Assembly (NCBI RefSeq): GCF_007991455.1
Contig: NZ_BJYJ01000001.1
Location: 1-64,000, forward strand
Reading direction: 5' to 3'
Length of the DNA: 64,000 nucleotides
DNA from: Chryseobacterium hagamense
GTDB taxonomy: Bacteria; Bacteroidota; Bacteroidia; Flavobacteriales; Weeksellaceae
Below, piece by piece: positions 27,192 to 36,197 of the stretch. The notes beneath the pieces are model-generated. The model did no database searches. It saw nothing but the letters and a program-made list of their open reading frames with translations, and was not told where the DNA came from. The stretch's first letter is position 1, and every line of letters begins with the position of its first letter. A program made the position numbers and the translations under genes.

Positions 27192-27880
27192 AACAACAAT
27201 TTTCATTACCCAAACAAATAATCTGCCAAGCAAAGCCGGTGGCCGGTTGTGTGGTATGTATTTAAAAATTAATAAGCCGGATTTTTTCAGCAAAAGTTAA
27301 AAATAAAGGTATTTCCAGAGCTCCAAGGAACTATTCAACGTGAACCCGAAAAAGAATTTGGATTAACAGGTTGGAAAAGGGAAGCCGGATGCCGGAAATT
27401 TCTTCTGTCAAAACAGGATCAAAGCAAATCTTTTGTCATTCTATCTGGGAGCGTTCTTATTTAAAATTCTAACCTAACGATCAAGCCTATTCATCTTTCC
27501 TCGATGCATACGCTACGCCATCTCTTCATTCGTAAATCTTCAGGTTTTTTATGATGAAAATAAAATCATATTCTGACTGGTAATTTATACTGACTAAAAT
27601 TCCTTTAAATCAACCTGAAAGAACAAGGGATCAGAAGCCAATGATTGATACAAATAAATCTGCGCAGTCTGCAAAATCTGTGTTTGCATATTAAATTAAT
27701 ATCTGACAGTCGCTGAATCTTTATTCTTTGATCAGGCGTATCCATTAAATTTAAATATCATAATTTTTTATATAAAACAGATTTTTTTGCGGATGGTCCC
27801 ATACTTGCAGAAATAACACCGTTATTCCTGCGACGGAGCAGAAATTTATTCTGAATACCAATCACACAAAATATAAAATA
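27192..27880. other. gap with MITE fragment (27334-27470)
   Basis: A left-terminal fragment of MITE family A starts TTCAACGTGAACCCGAAAAAG at 27334 and runs to about 27470 (GCCGGATGCCGG, TTCTGTCAAAAC). The rest, to the SDR gene at 27881, shows only common short repeats such as TCTGCGCAGTCTGCAAAATCTG and no gene. Confidence 0.6.
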
Positions 27881-28885
27881 ATGGAAAAGCAAATCACAAG
27901 AAGAAATGCATTGGGGAAAATTGCAACAACAATTGCAGTAGCAGCTGTAGCACCGGCAGCCTTTGCACAATCCCAGAACAAAAAGACGAATCCTGCGATG
28001 GGGCCGGATCTTACGGACCCGACGACCAAATATCCGAGACCTCCTTTTAAAAGACAGTTTCAGCCGTTTCCGGGACTGGCCGGCAAAATGGATCCCATTC
28101 CGGATCATGGTGAAAAAACCTATGTGGGATCAGGCAGGCTGATGGGAAGAAAAGCGCTGATTACCGGAGGAGATTCCGGAATAGGAAGGGCAGCGGCTAT
28201 TGCTTATGCCAGAGAAGGAGCCGATGTGGCCATCAACTATCTTCCGGAAGAAGAACCGGATGCTAAAGAAGTTGTTGCACTGATCCGTCAGGCCGGCCGT
28301 AAAGCCGTGGCTATCCCGGGAGATATCAGGACGGAGGAATTCTGTAAAACATTGGTTGCCCGGGCGGTTCAGGAACTGGGCGGGCTTGACACCCTGGTGA
28401 ACAATGCAGGACATCAGAAAACCCACGAATCTATTCTCGACATCAGCACCGAAGAATTTGAAAGGACAATGAAAACCAACATCTACGCACCGTTCTGGAT
28501 TATCAAAGCAGCTTTACCGCACCTGAAACCCGGCTCGTCGATCATCGGGCTATCTTCCGTCCAGGCTTACGACCCGTCGGAAAACCTGTATGATTATGCC
28601 CAGACCAAAGCGGCAACCACCAGCTATGTAAAGTCGCTGGCCAAGCAGCTGGGGCCGAAAGGCATCCGGGTGAACGGCGTAGCACCGGGACCGGTATGGA
28701 CCGCCCTGGAAGTAAGTGGTGGACAGACCCAGGAAAATATCGAGAAATTTGGTGAAGAAACACCGCTGGGGAGGCCGGGACAACCTGCCGAACTGGCATC
28801 CATATTCGTACAACTAGCCGATAACAGCGCCAGCTTCACTACAGGGCATATCTACGGTGCAGCAGGAGGAAGCGGCCAGCCATAA
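27881..28885 (+). CDS. SDR oxidoreductase with Tat-like N-terminus
   Basis: A 334-residue short-chain dehydrogenase. The N-terminus MEKQITRRNALGKIATTIAV..PAAFAQ has twin arginines, a hydrophobic run and an AxA-type cleavage site, so it is probably exported folded by Tat. The cofactor motif is TGGDSGIGRAAA and the catalytic Tyr-Lys pair is in YDYAQTKAA. The region before the fold (GPDLTDPTTKYPRPPFKRQ) is typical of the YhdF/YdaD-type stress SDRs. A periplasmic NAD(P)-dependent SDR would need its cofactor bound before export. The substrate is unknown. Confidence 0.85.
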   Translation: MEKQITRRNALGKIATTIAVAAVAPAAFAQSQNKKTNPAMGPDLTDPTTKYPRPPFKRQFQPFPGLAGKMDPIPDHGEKTYVGSGRLMGRKALITGGDSGIGRAAAIAYAREGADVAINYLPEEEPDAKEVVALIRQAGRKAVAIPGDIRTEEFCKTLVARAVQELGGLDTLVNNAGHQKTHESILDISTEEFERTMKTNIYAPFWIIKAALPHLKPGSSIIGLSSVQAYDPSENLYDYAQTKAATTSYVKSLAKQLGPKGIRVNGVAPGPVWTALEVSGGQTQENIEKFGEETPLGRPGQPAELASIFVQLADNSASFTTGHIYGAAGGSGQP

Positions 28886-28910
28886 AAAATGACCATCAGA
28901 CAAAAAAAGC

Positions 28911-28934
28911 TGTCCGCTCGCCGGACATCTTTTT
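28911..28934 (+). terminator. terminator after the Tat-type SDR
   Basis: TGTCCG / CGGACA stem with five-base loop followed by TCTTTTT, preceded by an A run. Confidence 0.8.
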
Positions 28935-29369
28935 CTGTTGGATTTTATAATTAAATAGAGATTCGTCAGAAAGCTTTATAAGATCTGTTGCCATTAACTA
29001 GTATTAAATTTTTTAAAAATTCAAATTCTACGATTTATATAGCTAAGAAACCTTCAATTAGTGTGTTGAAGTAACTCTGTGAAAATTAAAAAGAAGTATT
29101 CGTAAAAAATATCTTTGTGAGCTTCATGTTCAAAAGAGGTTATGCAATCAGCAGGGTTTTGACAGGCTGCCGGACCATATTATAAAAACTATTCATCGAA
29201 AATTCTTGCGATCTTAACGAAGTGAAATCAAAGATTCGACGAAGTCAGACGCCTTCAAATTTAAAAACATTTAATAGTTAAAAAATCTTCGCAGACTTTG
29301 TGCTTAACCACCCAATCTCTCTATTGTAAAAAATCATTGATCCATCAATCCGCACGATTAAATTAATAA

Positions 29370-29377
29370 TACATTTG
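29370..29377 (+). promoter_or_regulatory. -7 promoter element of the second SDR gene
   Basis: TACATTTG fits TAnnTTTG and lies 25 bases before the ATG at 29402. It overlaps the alternative TTG start at 29375, which argues for the downstream ATG. Confidence 0.55.
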
Positions 29378-29401
29378 TACAACATATTAACACCAAAATA
29401 C

Positions 29402-30190
29402 ATGAATATCCATTTAAATTCAAAGAACGCCTTGGTCGGTGCTGCTACCCAGGGAATAGGAGCCGGCATTGCCACGGAGCTGGCCCGGTGCGGGGCCAAC
29501 GTTACCGTCATGGCACGTAATGAAGAAAAACTGAAGGATTTCGTACTTTCGCTTCCTGTTATAACCGACGGTCAGAAACATGGGTACCTGGTAGCTGATT
29601 TTTCAGATTTTGAAAGCTTTCAAAAAATTATTAAGGGCTATTTCCGGGATCATGACGTCGATATTCTCGTCAACAATACCAATGGCCCGAATCCGGGATT
29701 GGCATCAGAAAAAAGTACGGAAGATTACCAATCGGCTTTTAACCTGCTTTTCCAGACCGTTTGTGAAACCACGAACCTGGCACTGCCTTACATGATTAAA
29801 AAGGGGAGAGGCCGGATTATCAATGTCTCCTCCCTATCGGTTAAAGAGCCTATTCCTAATCTGGCACTTTCCAACTCCATTCGTTCGGCAGTGATCGCCT
29901 GGTCGAAAACTTTGGCTACTGAAGTCGCCCAGTATCAGGTCACCATCAATAACATCCTGACAGGATCCTTTGATACCAACAGGATTAAGGATCTCATTGA
30001 CCATGAAGCCAAAGAAACAGGTGTTTCTGCTGAAGAAATCAAAAAGAAAAAAGAAGAAAAAATTCCGATGAAGCGCTTGGGTAGACCGGAAGAGTATGGC
30101 CATTTGGTGGCCTTCCTGGCTTCGGATTATGCCGCTTACCTTACCGGAACGAGCATCCCGCTGGATGGCGGCCTGAATAATACGTATTAG
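29402..30190 (+). CDS. SDR-family protein without the usual Tyr-Lys pair
   Basis: A 262-residue SDR counted from the ATG at 29402; an upstream TTG at 29375 would overlap the promoter. The nucleotide-binding motif GAATQGIGAGIA is good and NNTNGPNPG replaces the common NNAG. Where SDRs carry YxxxK, this protein reads LALSNSIRSA, so both catalytic residues are replaced. A recognised SDR subgroup shares this LxLSNxxR form, so it is probably not a broken gene, but the chemistry is unclear. The C-terminus (SIPLDGGLNNTY) is normal. Confidence 0.8.
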   Translation: MNIHLNSKNALVGAATQGIGAGIATELARCGANVTVMARNEEKLKDFVLSLPVITDGQKHGYLVADFSDFESFQKIIKGYFRDHDVDILVNNTNGPNPGLASEKSTEDYQSAFNLLFQTVCETTNLALPYMIKKGRGRIINVSSLSVKEPIPNLALSNSIRSAVIAWSKTLATEVAQYQVTINNILTGSFDTNRIKDLIDHEAKETGVSAEEIKKKKEEKIPMKRLGRPEEYGHLVAFLASDYAAYLTGTSIPLDGGLNNTY

Positions 30191-30196
30191 AGCCTT

Positions 30197-30240
30197 AAAT
30201 TACAAAGACTGTCCGGATAGACAGTCTTTGTAATTTTATT
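30197..30240. terminator. bidirectional terminator between convergent genes
   Basis: A 17-bp perfect stem AAATTACAAAGACTGTC / GACAGTCTTTGTAATTT with a six-base loop. It serves the SDR gene and the convergent small gene, whose stop overlaps its end. Confidence 0.85.
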
Positions 30241-30463
30241 CGTCATAAAGCAATCTGCCATTAAAGGGCTCGCTCCATTTAATCAGGATGCTTTCGTTGT
30301 GCCGATGCATATCGGCCTGTACAATTTCATACGTTCCGTCTGCGGTCTGTCTTTCGATGATCAGATTGGCGCCGATACCTACGATTTCTTTAGGGACTTC
30401 AAGAATATATATTCCGGTTTCATCTTTCCTGAAATCCTCCCTGCTGAAAATTTTATGTGCCAT
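30236..30463 (-). CDS. 75-residue conserved-looking hypothetical protein
   Basis: A short soluble protein starting MAHKIFSREDFRKDETGIYIL and ending KWSEPFNGRLLYDE. Alternating hydrophobic stretches (IYILEVPKEIVGIGANLIIE, ILIKW) suggest a small all-beta domain. No signal peptide or known family. The shared terminator downstream and tidy composition support a real gene. The function cannot be given. Confidence 0.6.
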   Translation of the reverse strand: MAHKIFSREDFRKDETGIYILEVPKEIVGIGANLIIERQTADGTYEIVQADMHRHNESILIKWSEPFNGRLLYDE

Positions 30464-30576
30464 GATTGTTATTTTTTATGTTGTTCGAGATAGAGAATAA
30501 ACCGTGCCAAAGAGAATTTTCTTATTTTTTCTTAAAAACTCTTAAATAAACTTAAAATTTTAACTTTAAAATTTAA

Positions 30577-30674
30577 ATGGCACAATATTTTAATGTAGTT
30601 ATGTAACTCATGTTTAATTTGAGTTTTCATGGTTATTAGTTTTTATCCTCAGATTCTTTCTGAGGATTTTTTGT
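30577..30674 (+). ncRNA. possible short transcript ending in a strong terminator
   Basis: A TGGCACAATATTTTA box (30578-30592), loosely like a sigma-54 -24/-12 element, is followed by a nine-codon frame MAQYFNVVM (30577-30606), a CTCA/TGAG mini-hairpin and the terminator at 30645. No annotated gene ends here, so the terminator needs a transcript: a small RNA or leader peptide is possible. The box lacks the TTGC half, so the promoter reading is weak. Confidence 0.25.
30645..30673 (+). terminator. orphan Rho-independent terminator
   Basis: ATCCTCAGA / TCTGAGGAT stem, five-base loop, then TTTTTTG. No protein gene on this strand lies directly upstream. Confidence 0.8.
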
Positions 30675-30909
30675 TTTGTAACGGACTATAAAAATCAGGA
30701 AAGGAAACGGGTCAAGCTCAAAAGTTGGGTAATAGTGAAAAAGGTTTATTAATTGGAAAGATAAAAGCGACTTTCATCTTATTCCACTAAACGATATCGT
30801 CATTTCCGGAATTTATAATTTCGGAATAATATTCACAATGATCAATTGCTGAAGGTAATGTATCATGCTGAGCTCGTCGAAGACCTTTGTGAACGAGAAA
30901 TCTGCGCTT

Positions 30910-31150
30910 TTAATGTAATCTGTTCTTAACTTCGATAGCGTTTAAAATTTTCTCTCCCAACTTTTGTAACTGATCCCTTATCAGCTTATCGTTTTTTTCA
31001 ACCGACCTCTTCTGATGAAGTTTAGTCTGATCTTTTGCTCTGTCTTCAAGATTTAGGATCAGTAGTATGCGGCTGTTCTCAGAATCGGGGAACTGGTATA
31101 CAATAAACCTGGCGGGTTCATCTGCTGCAAAAACAATCGGAAAAATAAAA
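30910..31150 (-). pseudogene. start-less C-terminal gene fragment
   Basis: On the minus strand a protein-like frame reads FAADEPARFIVYQFPDSE, then LLILNLEDRAKDQTKLHQ and KLIRDQLQKLGEKILNAI, ending EVKNRLH before TAA at 30910-30912. The frame stays open upstream past 31150, but no ATG, GTG or TTG yields a sensible start, and the frame runs through the terminator hairpin of the next gene. It looks like the tail of a gene whose front has been lost. The family is not recognised. Confidence 0.45.
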
Positions 31151-31176
31151 AAGGAATGGCTTACAAAACCATTCCT
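31141..31176 (-). terminator. terminator of the 72-residue gene
   Basis: On the minus strand AGGAATGG / CCATTCCT pair around a nine-base loop and are followed by TTTTTATTTTT, 27 bases after the stop at 31203. Confidence 0.8.
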
Positions 31177-31202
31177 ACATTTATAACGAAAGTAGTGACT
31201 TA

Positions 31203-31421
31203 TTAGATAGCATAGGCCCCGCGGTTCTGATAGACGTTGATGCCTTCAATTTTATTATTTACCGTATTATAGATAACCTCAACGGAAAAATGCGAAACTT
31301 CATAAAGAATGTATTTCGTTGTTTTCACCATCCTTTCATTCATGACTCGTCCCTCATTCATTACAAAACTGCATTGCTCCTGGTTTGGCATATTTTTAAA
31401 ATCGTAATATGAAATGTTCAT
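31203..31421 (-). CDS. 72-residue hypothetical protein
   Basis: It starts MNISYYDFKNMPNQEQCSFV and ends INVYQNRGAYAI. Two beta-rich halves (YILYEVSHFSVEVIYN; KIEGINVYQN) suggest a small domain; no membrane helix or signal peptide. The strong terminator directly downstream supports expression. No family or function is recognised. Confidence 0.6.
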   Translation of the reverse strand: MNISYYDFKNMPNQEQCSFVMNEGRVMNERMVKTTKYILYEVSHFSVEVIYNTVNNKIEGINVYQNRGAYAI

Positions 31422-31526
31422 AGCTGCTGTTTTTTAATCGTTTCAAATTCATATAGGCAATTAGTCTGCCAAATTTTGTTAAAATTTATATTATTTTTTA
31501 ATTATGATGAAATTTAATAGCCAGAT

Positions 31527-32153
31527 CTATGATTCCGGTACTGACAATTCCCTGATAAGGCGAAAAGTAAGATTAATTCTGGGTTTCATCGGTTTTGTGG
31601 ATTTTGCGATGCGGTGTTCCCAATGTACCTGCAGGTCACCCTTCATGATGAGCAATGAACCGTGTTTCAGGGCCAGGCTGTGTTTCAGCTGATGGTTTTC
31701 AACATTCCGGAAATCGAAATTCCGTACCTGCCCAAGGCTTACGGAAGCAATCACCGGCCGGTCGCCCAGCTCACTGTCTTTATCACGGTGCCAGGCTACC
31801 GAATCATTGCCGTCGCGGTAAAGATTCAGCAGAACGGAATTGAACTTGTATCCGGAATGTTTTTCGATTTTAAGTTTCAGGTTCAGCAGCTCCGGTGACC
31901 ATTGGTTGACACCGAATTCGTTTCCTTCCAGATGATAATTTTTGCTTTCGTCACCATACCAGGCTGTCAGACGAGGGGTGATCACCGTTTTATTATATAT
32001 TTTCTGTGTAGACTGTTTCCAGGGCGTATCCTTCAGCAGCTTTTCCTCAAGCCTGGATGCTGCGGCCTGCGGGAGAAAATTTCCGGTATAGTCCAGCAAT
32101 TCTTCCGGAAACCGGTAGTATTCATCTTCATCAAATAAACTTAACTGACTCAC
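31527..32153 (-). CDS. alkB: AlkB-like 2-oxoglutarate/Fe(II) oxygenase
   Basis: A 208-residue dioxygenase. The iron ligands are H122 and D124 in AWHRDKDSELG and H180 in HWEHRIAK; R192 and R198 in KPRINLTFR should hold 2-oxoglutarate and the substrate. NLYRDGNDSVAWH is the standard AlkB stretch. It removes alkyl lesions from bases by oxidative demethylation. The stop lies 9 bases beyond the previous gene's end, so it is transcribed with the AsmA-like gene upstream. The symbol is by family; it may be an ALKBH2/3-type paralogue. Confidence 0.88.
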   Translation of the reverse strand: MSQLSLFDEDEYYRFPEELLDYTGNFLPQAAASRLEEKLLKDTPWKQSTQKIYNKTVITPRLTAWYGDESKNYHLEGNEFGVNQWSPELLNLKLKIEKHSGYKFNSVLLNLYRDGNDSVAWHRDKDSELGDRPVIASVSLGQVRNFDFRNVENHQLKHSLALKHGSLLIMKGDLQVHWEHRIAKSTKPMKPRINLTFRLIRELSVPES

Positions 32154-32162
32154 GTAACCTAA

Positions 32163-35054
32163 TTATTTTTCTTTAAGATCTTTATTAACTTGCTGTTCCG
32201 CTTCTTTTGCTTTCTGTTCCTGTGCTCTTTTTTCCTTCCTTTGCTGCCGTTTCGTTTTTTTCTCGGCGCGGCGCTCCTGGCGGATGACTTTATTGGTTTT
32301 CCTGTTGTAGAGCGCCTCGAGAATGCCCTGGCCTTTTTTGCTGAAAATTTTCACTTTCGGATGTTCATGGGTACCGGTTACCACCACCGGGAAGCCGATA
32401 ATTCCGCCGGGAAGGATGCCCACCCGGATCCTCAGGTCGAGCAGGCCGTTGAAACTTGTCGTACCGCTGATTGTGGGCCTTAAGATAGAAACTTTAAACG
32501 TAAATTTGTCTACGTGGATCAGATTATTTTTAATATGGGTCTCGATATTCACCCCTTTCATATCCGGATCATTGAAAGCCCTTGCTCCGATATTGTCGCC
32601 GACGGCCGAAAGCATTTTTAAATTTTTCACTTCCACATCCCGGAGATTGACGATGCCGCCGCCCTCAAGGGAAGGATAGATCGGCTTCATATTTTTATCA
32701 AGATCACCTTTCAGTTTATAGTCTATCGATACGATGCCTTTTACGTTTTTGGCTGCGGTTGCCATTTCCCTTACCATATCGATTTCCTTGTAAGCACGCT
32801 GAACGTCAAAATCCAGCACTTTCAGGGCAACATCATAATTCGCGGTGAGCGGGGATTCATTCTGGTACCGGGCATCAATACCCATCCGGCTTCCTATGAT
32901 GTCAAATGAAGTATTCTTCAGGTAGACCATTCCTTTTTGCACGGAGGCGGTTCCTTTTACATGGTTTAAGCCTAACCCTTTAAATTCCACTTTTCTGGCA
33001 TTGACGCCCAGGGCAACATCGAGGTTTTTAGGAATCATCACCACACCGCTGCTTTTAGGATTTTCTACTTTGGCATATTCCACATCAATCGACTGATCTT
33101 TGTTATCCCCTTTTTTCAGAGCCATAAATTCATCGATCAGGATGTAATTCGAGTTCAGCCCGAACTTCCCGTGAAGGGTTCCCTGGCGTTCAATAAAATA
33201 ATTGATCGTATTGAGCAGGTAACCGTTCAAAGCAAAATCGGATTTTCCATAGGTGGCAAAAAACTTCTGAAACCACATTTTTTCATTTTCAAACCGGAAG
33301 TTCCCTTCTTTTATATAAAATGATTTGGGAAGGTAGGCGGTGGTGGCTTTAATATTTTTCAGGATTAAAGTTCCCTTGTTATCGAGCTTGCTGTATTGTC
33401 CCGTTGTCGCGTAGCTCTGCCGTCCGTTCAGGGAAAGATCGGCCATGATCAGCCCGCTGACATCGAGTCCCTTCTTTGCAAAGACCCGGTAAATCCTTCC
33501 GACATTCAGGACGCCTTTTGCCCTTACCTTATACAGGACATCTTCAAAATTCTGTAGATCAGCATTGACGAAAACCGGGTTGCCCTCGAAATCAAACTGA
33601 AAAGGATTGAGCTTTATGCCCAGGCTCCTGAAAGTTCCGTCGGTATTGATGATATTCGCAGCAATATTGATATTCTTGATCGGGTTCGGATAATATTGGG
33701 TTTTCAGCCAGCCGTTCTTCAAATTAAGGCTTCCGTTGGTCTTCGGGAAAAGCTTTTTGTCCAGGCTGAAAATCCCGTTGGCTTTAATATCCGTGTTCAG
33801 AAGACCGCGGACCTCTATATTTTTTAATCCTAATGCCTGATTCAGGGTGTAAAGATCTACTGCGCCTTTTATTTTGGCATCAATCTGCATTTCTTCCAGC
33901 CCTTTTGTCTTTACCACCGCTCTGAAATTATTGTTAGGCCCCAGATCGAATCCGAGCGTCTTAAAATGGATGCCGAGCTGATCCGTGTCGAGGTCAGGCA
34001 GGTCCACATTCAGGTTCATATTGAAATTTTTCATGGGTACCGGCGCTTTGCCGTTGGAAATAAATCCGTCGCTTACCAGCAGCCTTGCCTGTAATCTGGG
34101 CTTCAGGTTTCTCTGCTCGCTGAATCTTCCTTTCAGGCTGAAAAAGAGATCGCTGTTTCCTTCAATCCTGGTATCCTTTGCCCAATCCAGATATTGCGGC
34201 GGCAGTACCGAAATCATGTCACGGATCGTTGTTTTTTCGGAAGCCGCATTGATGTTCAGGTTATAGCCGTCTTTTAAAATACTTAAGAAGCCATTGAATT
34301 TTAATGGCAGATCGTTGATCCGTAATTCATTTTTTCTTAATACGAAGGTCAGCGCGTTGGTATTGATTCTTGTGATCAGATCGGCATGCAGGGTTTTCTG
34401 CCGGGCATAATAAATCCTGTTGAGGCTCAAATCCAGTTTGCTGATATCCAGATCCGTCTCCAGATCGAAAATATCTTCGCTGAGTCCGCCTTTCCCGGTA
34501 TAGTTCAGGCCTTTGGCATCTACCAGAACCTTTGCCGAATGGTCCCGGTAGGTAATGTTCCAGTTTTTTAATTTAATCAGGTCCAGTTTTACGGAAGTGC
34601 CCGAACCGGTTGTATCTTTTGGCTGGGAAGAGGGTTTTGAAACATAGACATTGTAATTCGCTTCTCCTTTGCTGTTCACGAAAACATTTCCGTAAGCGTC
34701 GGTTACATAAATCTCATCGATTTTTACCTGACGGTCGAAGATCAGGTTTTTCAGGTTGATGCCCACCGATACTTCCCGTGCGGCCAGCAGGGTGTCGTTT
34801 TCAAAAGGTCTGGATCCTTTCAGCAGGAAATCATCCACCGAAACCGTAAGGGAAGGAAAGTGCCTGAAAAAAGTAAGATGCGTCTTTTTATAGTCGAGCT
34901 TGCCTGCCAGGTGTTTGTTGGCAAAGATTTTTACCTGTGCGGAAATGGTCCCGGGAAACAAGATGGGGATAATAAACATCAGAAAAAGAAGAGAAGCAAT
35001 AGAAATGCCGGCCCATTTCAGAATTTTCAGCGTTAATTTTTTAAACCGTTCCAT
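32163..35054 (-). CDS. AsmA-family envelope protein
   Basis: A 963-residue protein anchored by one N-terminal helix (WAGISIASLLFLMFIIPILF), the rest in the periplasm. It has the AsmA N-terminal block after the helix (LDYKKTHLTFFRHFPSLTVS) and a long beta-rich body, with the AsmA C-terminal region near FNDPDMKGVNIETHIKNN and GVLPGGIIGFPVVVTGTHEHP. The last 60 residues are a very basic Lys/Arg/Glu-rich coil. AsmA-like proteins belong to the bridge-like family linked to phospholipid transport to the outer membrane. It is co-directional with alkB 9 bases downstream. Confidence 0.85.
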   Translation of the reverse strand: MERFKKLTLKILKWAGISIASLLFLMFIIPILFPGTISAQVKIFANKHLAGKLDYKKTHLTFFRHFPSLTVSVDDFLLKGSRPFENDTLLAAREVSVGINLKNLIFDRQVKIDEIYVTDAYGNVFVNSKGEANYNVYVSKPSSQPKDTTGSGTSVKLDLIKLKNWNITYRDHSAKVLVDAKGLNYTGKGGLSEDIFDLETDLDISKLDLSLNRIYYARQKTLHADLITRINTNALTFVLRKNELRINDLPLKFNGFLSILKDGYNLNINAASEKTTIRDMISVLPPQYLDWAKDTRIEGNSDLFFSLKGRFSEQRNLKPRLQARLLVSDGFISNGKAPVPMKNFNMNLNVDLPDLDTDQLGIHFKTLGFDLGPNNNFRAVVKTKGLEEMQIDAKIKGAVDLYTLNQALGLKNIEVRGLLNTDIKANGIFSLDKKLFPKTNGSLNLKNGWLKTQYYPNPIKNINIAANIINTDGTFRSLGIKLNPFQFDFEGNPVFVNADLQNFEDVLYKVRAKGVLNVGRIYRVFAKKGLDVSGLIMADLSLNGRQSYATTGQYSKLDNKGTLILKNIKATTAYLPKSFYIKEGNFRFENEKMWFQKFFATYGKSDFALNGYLLNTINYFIERQGTLHGKFGLNSNYILIDEFMALKKGDNKDQSIDVEYAKVENPKSSGVVMIPKNLDVALGVNARKVEFKGLGLNHVKGTASVQKGMVYLKNTSFDIIGSRMGIDARYQNESPLTANYDVALKVLDFDVQRAYKEIDMVREMATAAKNVKGIVSIDYKLKGDLDKNMKPIYPSLEGGGIVNLRDVEVKNLKMLSAVGDNIGARAFNDPDMKGVNIETHIKNNLIHVDKFTFKVSILRPTISGTTSFNGLLDLRIRVGILPGGIIGFPVVVTGTHEHPKVKIFSKKGQGILEALYNRKTNKVIRQERRAEKKTKRQQRKEKRAQEQKAKEAEQQVNKDLKEK

Positions 35055-35203
35055 GATCCTTTAATTTTAGCATAAATATTCTACACCCATCTAAAATCAA
35101 GCCATGGCAACTGCATTAAAACACGAAGGATACCACAGATCGTTTAAAAACGGACTGCTGGCATAATTTATTCATTACGCCTCCTAATCTAAAAATTAAA
35201 ATT

Positions 35204-35437
35204 ATGAATTACCAGGAAGCCCTTCAGCACAAAAAAGAATCCGAGCAGAATGCGGATGAATCCGTAGCCAAACTTTTTCACATCGTGATCACACCGGCCA
35301 ATACGGACGAAAGTGCAAAATTTATCGAAGACTTTTTAAAATCCCCCGAATCGTTTGACGATGAAAGCTGCCGGCAATACAGTTCCGATGACGAATACGA
35401 AGTAGTGAGTTTCAAAAAGGAAACGGGTAACGATTAG
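35204..35437 (+). CDS. 77-residue acidic hypothetical protein
   Basis: A small soluble, acidic protein (MNYQEALQHKKESEQN, then LFHIVITPANTDESAKFIED and a DDESCRQYSSDDEYEVV tail). The composition is gene-like, and a gap of about 150 bases precedes it. No family is recognised. A poorly matching MITE family A fragment may begin at its stop codon (35433-35490). Confidence 0.55.
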   Translation: MNYQEALQHKKESEQNADESVAKLFHIVITPANTDESAKFIEDFLKSPESFDDESCRQYSSDDEYEVVSFKKETGND

Positions 35438-35534
35438 AATTGGCAGTCTGGATAAGGGAAAATGGAGGCCGGAAGTTTTTGTGAGAAATATTTACTTCAT
35501 CTCCTGAACTGATTTAAATTAAACTAGGTTTAGA

Positions 35535-36002
35535 TTAACGATGGTCAGGATTAAGTATTTCTTCCAACTGAAGGATGAAATCACATTGAGCAGAGTTAAT
35601 CTTCTTTTTAGCCTCCCCGGATTCAAACCACTCCCAACGGTCGACTTCCGGGATTTCAATAGCTTTTCCGGATTTTGGCGGCCAGCTGATGCTGATGGTA
35701 TTGCTGTACAGTCCGTCCGTTTCCAGATCGCTTTCCAATGCCCAGGCATGAACGGTTTTTCCTGCTTTCTGTTTTACAGGCCTCAGTTCAATGAAATTTC
35801 CGCTGATTTTCTTTCCTGTTTCTTCGTAAAATTCCTGTAAGGCGCGTTCCATCAGGCTCTCCTCTTCAGAAGCTTCCCCTTTCGGAACCGACCAGGCACC
35901 GAGGTCCTTGCTTTTCCAGAAAGGTCCTCCCGGATGTACCAGGAAATAGAAAAATTTTTCATTTTCTCTTTTAAATAACAAAATTCCCGCGCTTGTCTTC
36001 AT
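35535..36002 (-). CDS. Nudix hydrolase
   Basis: A 155-residue Nudix protein with an almost standard box at residues 42-64: G42, E48, then QEFYEETG with the metal-binding glutamates E57, E60 and E61. Only the Arg of the REUxEE motif is replaced by Gln. Unlike the regulator at 4426 this one should be catalytic, hydrolysing a nucleoside diphosphate derivative. The preceding PGGPFWKSKDLGAWSVPKGE resembles the diadenosine polyphosphate/NTP pyrophosphohydrolase group; the substrate is not certain. Confidence 0.85.
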   Translation of the reverse strand: MKTSAGILLFKRENEKFFYFLVHPGGPFWKSKDLGAWSVPKGEASEEESLMERALQEFYEETGKKISGNFIELRPVKQKAGKTVHAWALESDLETDGLYSNTISISWPPKSGKAIEIPEVDRWEWFESGEAKKKINSAQCDFILQLEEILNPDHR

Positions 36003-36142
36003 CTGATCAATTTTAATTAAAACCTTCTGATAGGTAAATATAATGATAAATCGGTCCTGATCTCAAAAGACTTCTTAAATCCCGGTTTATCATCCCAAGG
36101 TTTGTTTTGTAAAAATTATGATAAGTCCCTTAAGATTTGATG

Positions 36143-36182
36143 TCTCAAATTGAGATTTTATCAGTAAAACAGAGTATCTTTA
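36143..36182 (+). promoter_or_regulatory. promoter and overlapping palindrome of the sugar symporter gene
   Basis: TCTCAAATTGAGA (36143-36155) is a 13-base palindrome. It includes TTG at 36150, and TATCTTTA (36175-36182) follows after 22 bases, matching a TTG/TAnnTTTG promoter. A repressor binding the palindrome would block the promoter; this is inferred. Confidence 0.45.
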
Positions 36183-36197
36183 GCGTCTTTAAAAAAA

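Larger units (their letters stand above)
28886..29401. other. gap between two SDR genes
   Basis: After the terminator at 28911 there is no gene. Short decayed repeat text such as CTTCGCAGACTTTGTGCTTAACCAC (around 29287-29310) resembles the CTTTGTGGTTAA-type repeats seen elsewhere. The promoter element at 29370 is the only functional site recognised. Confidence 0.4.

Noticed and set aside
29375..29401. TTG start for the second SDR
   Set aside because: It overlaps the -7 promoter element; the ATG at 29402 gives the usual N-terminus.
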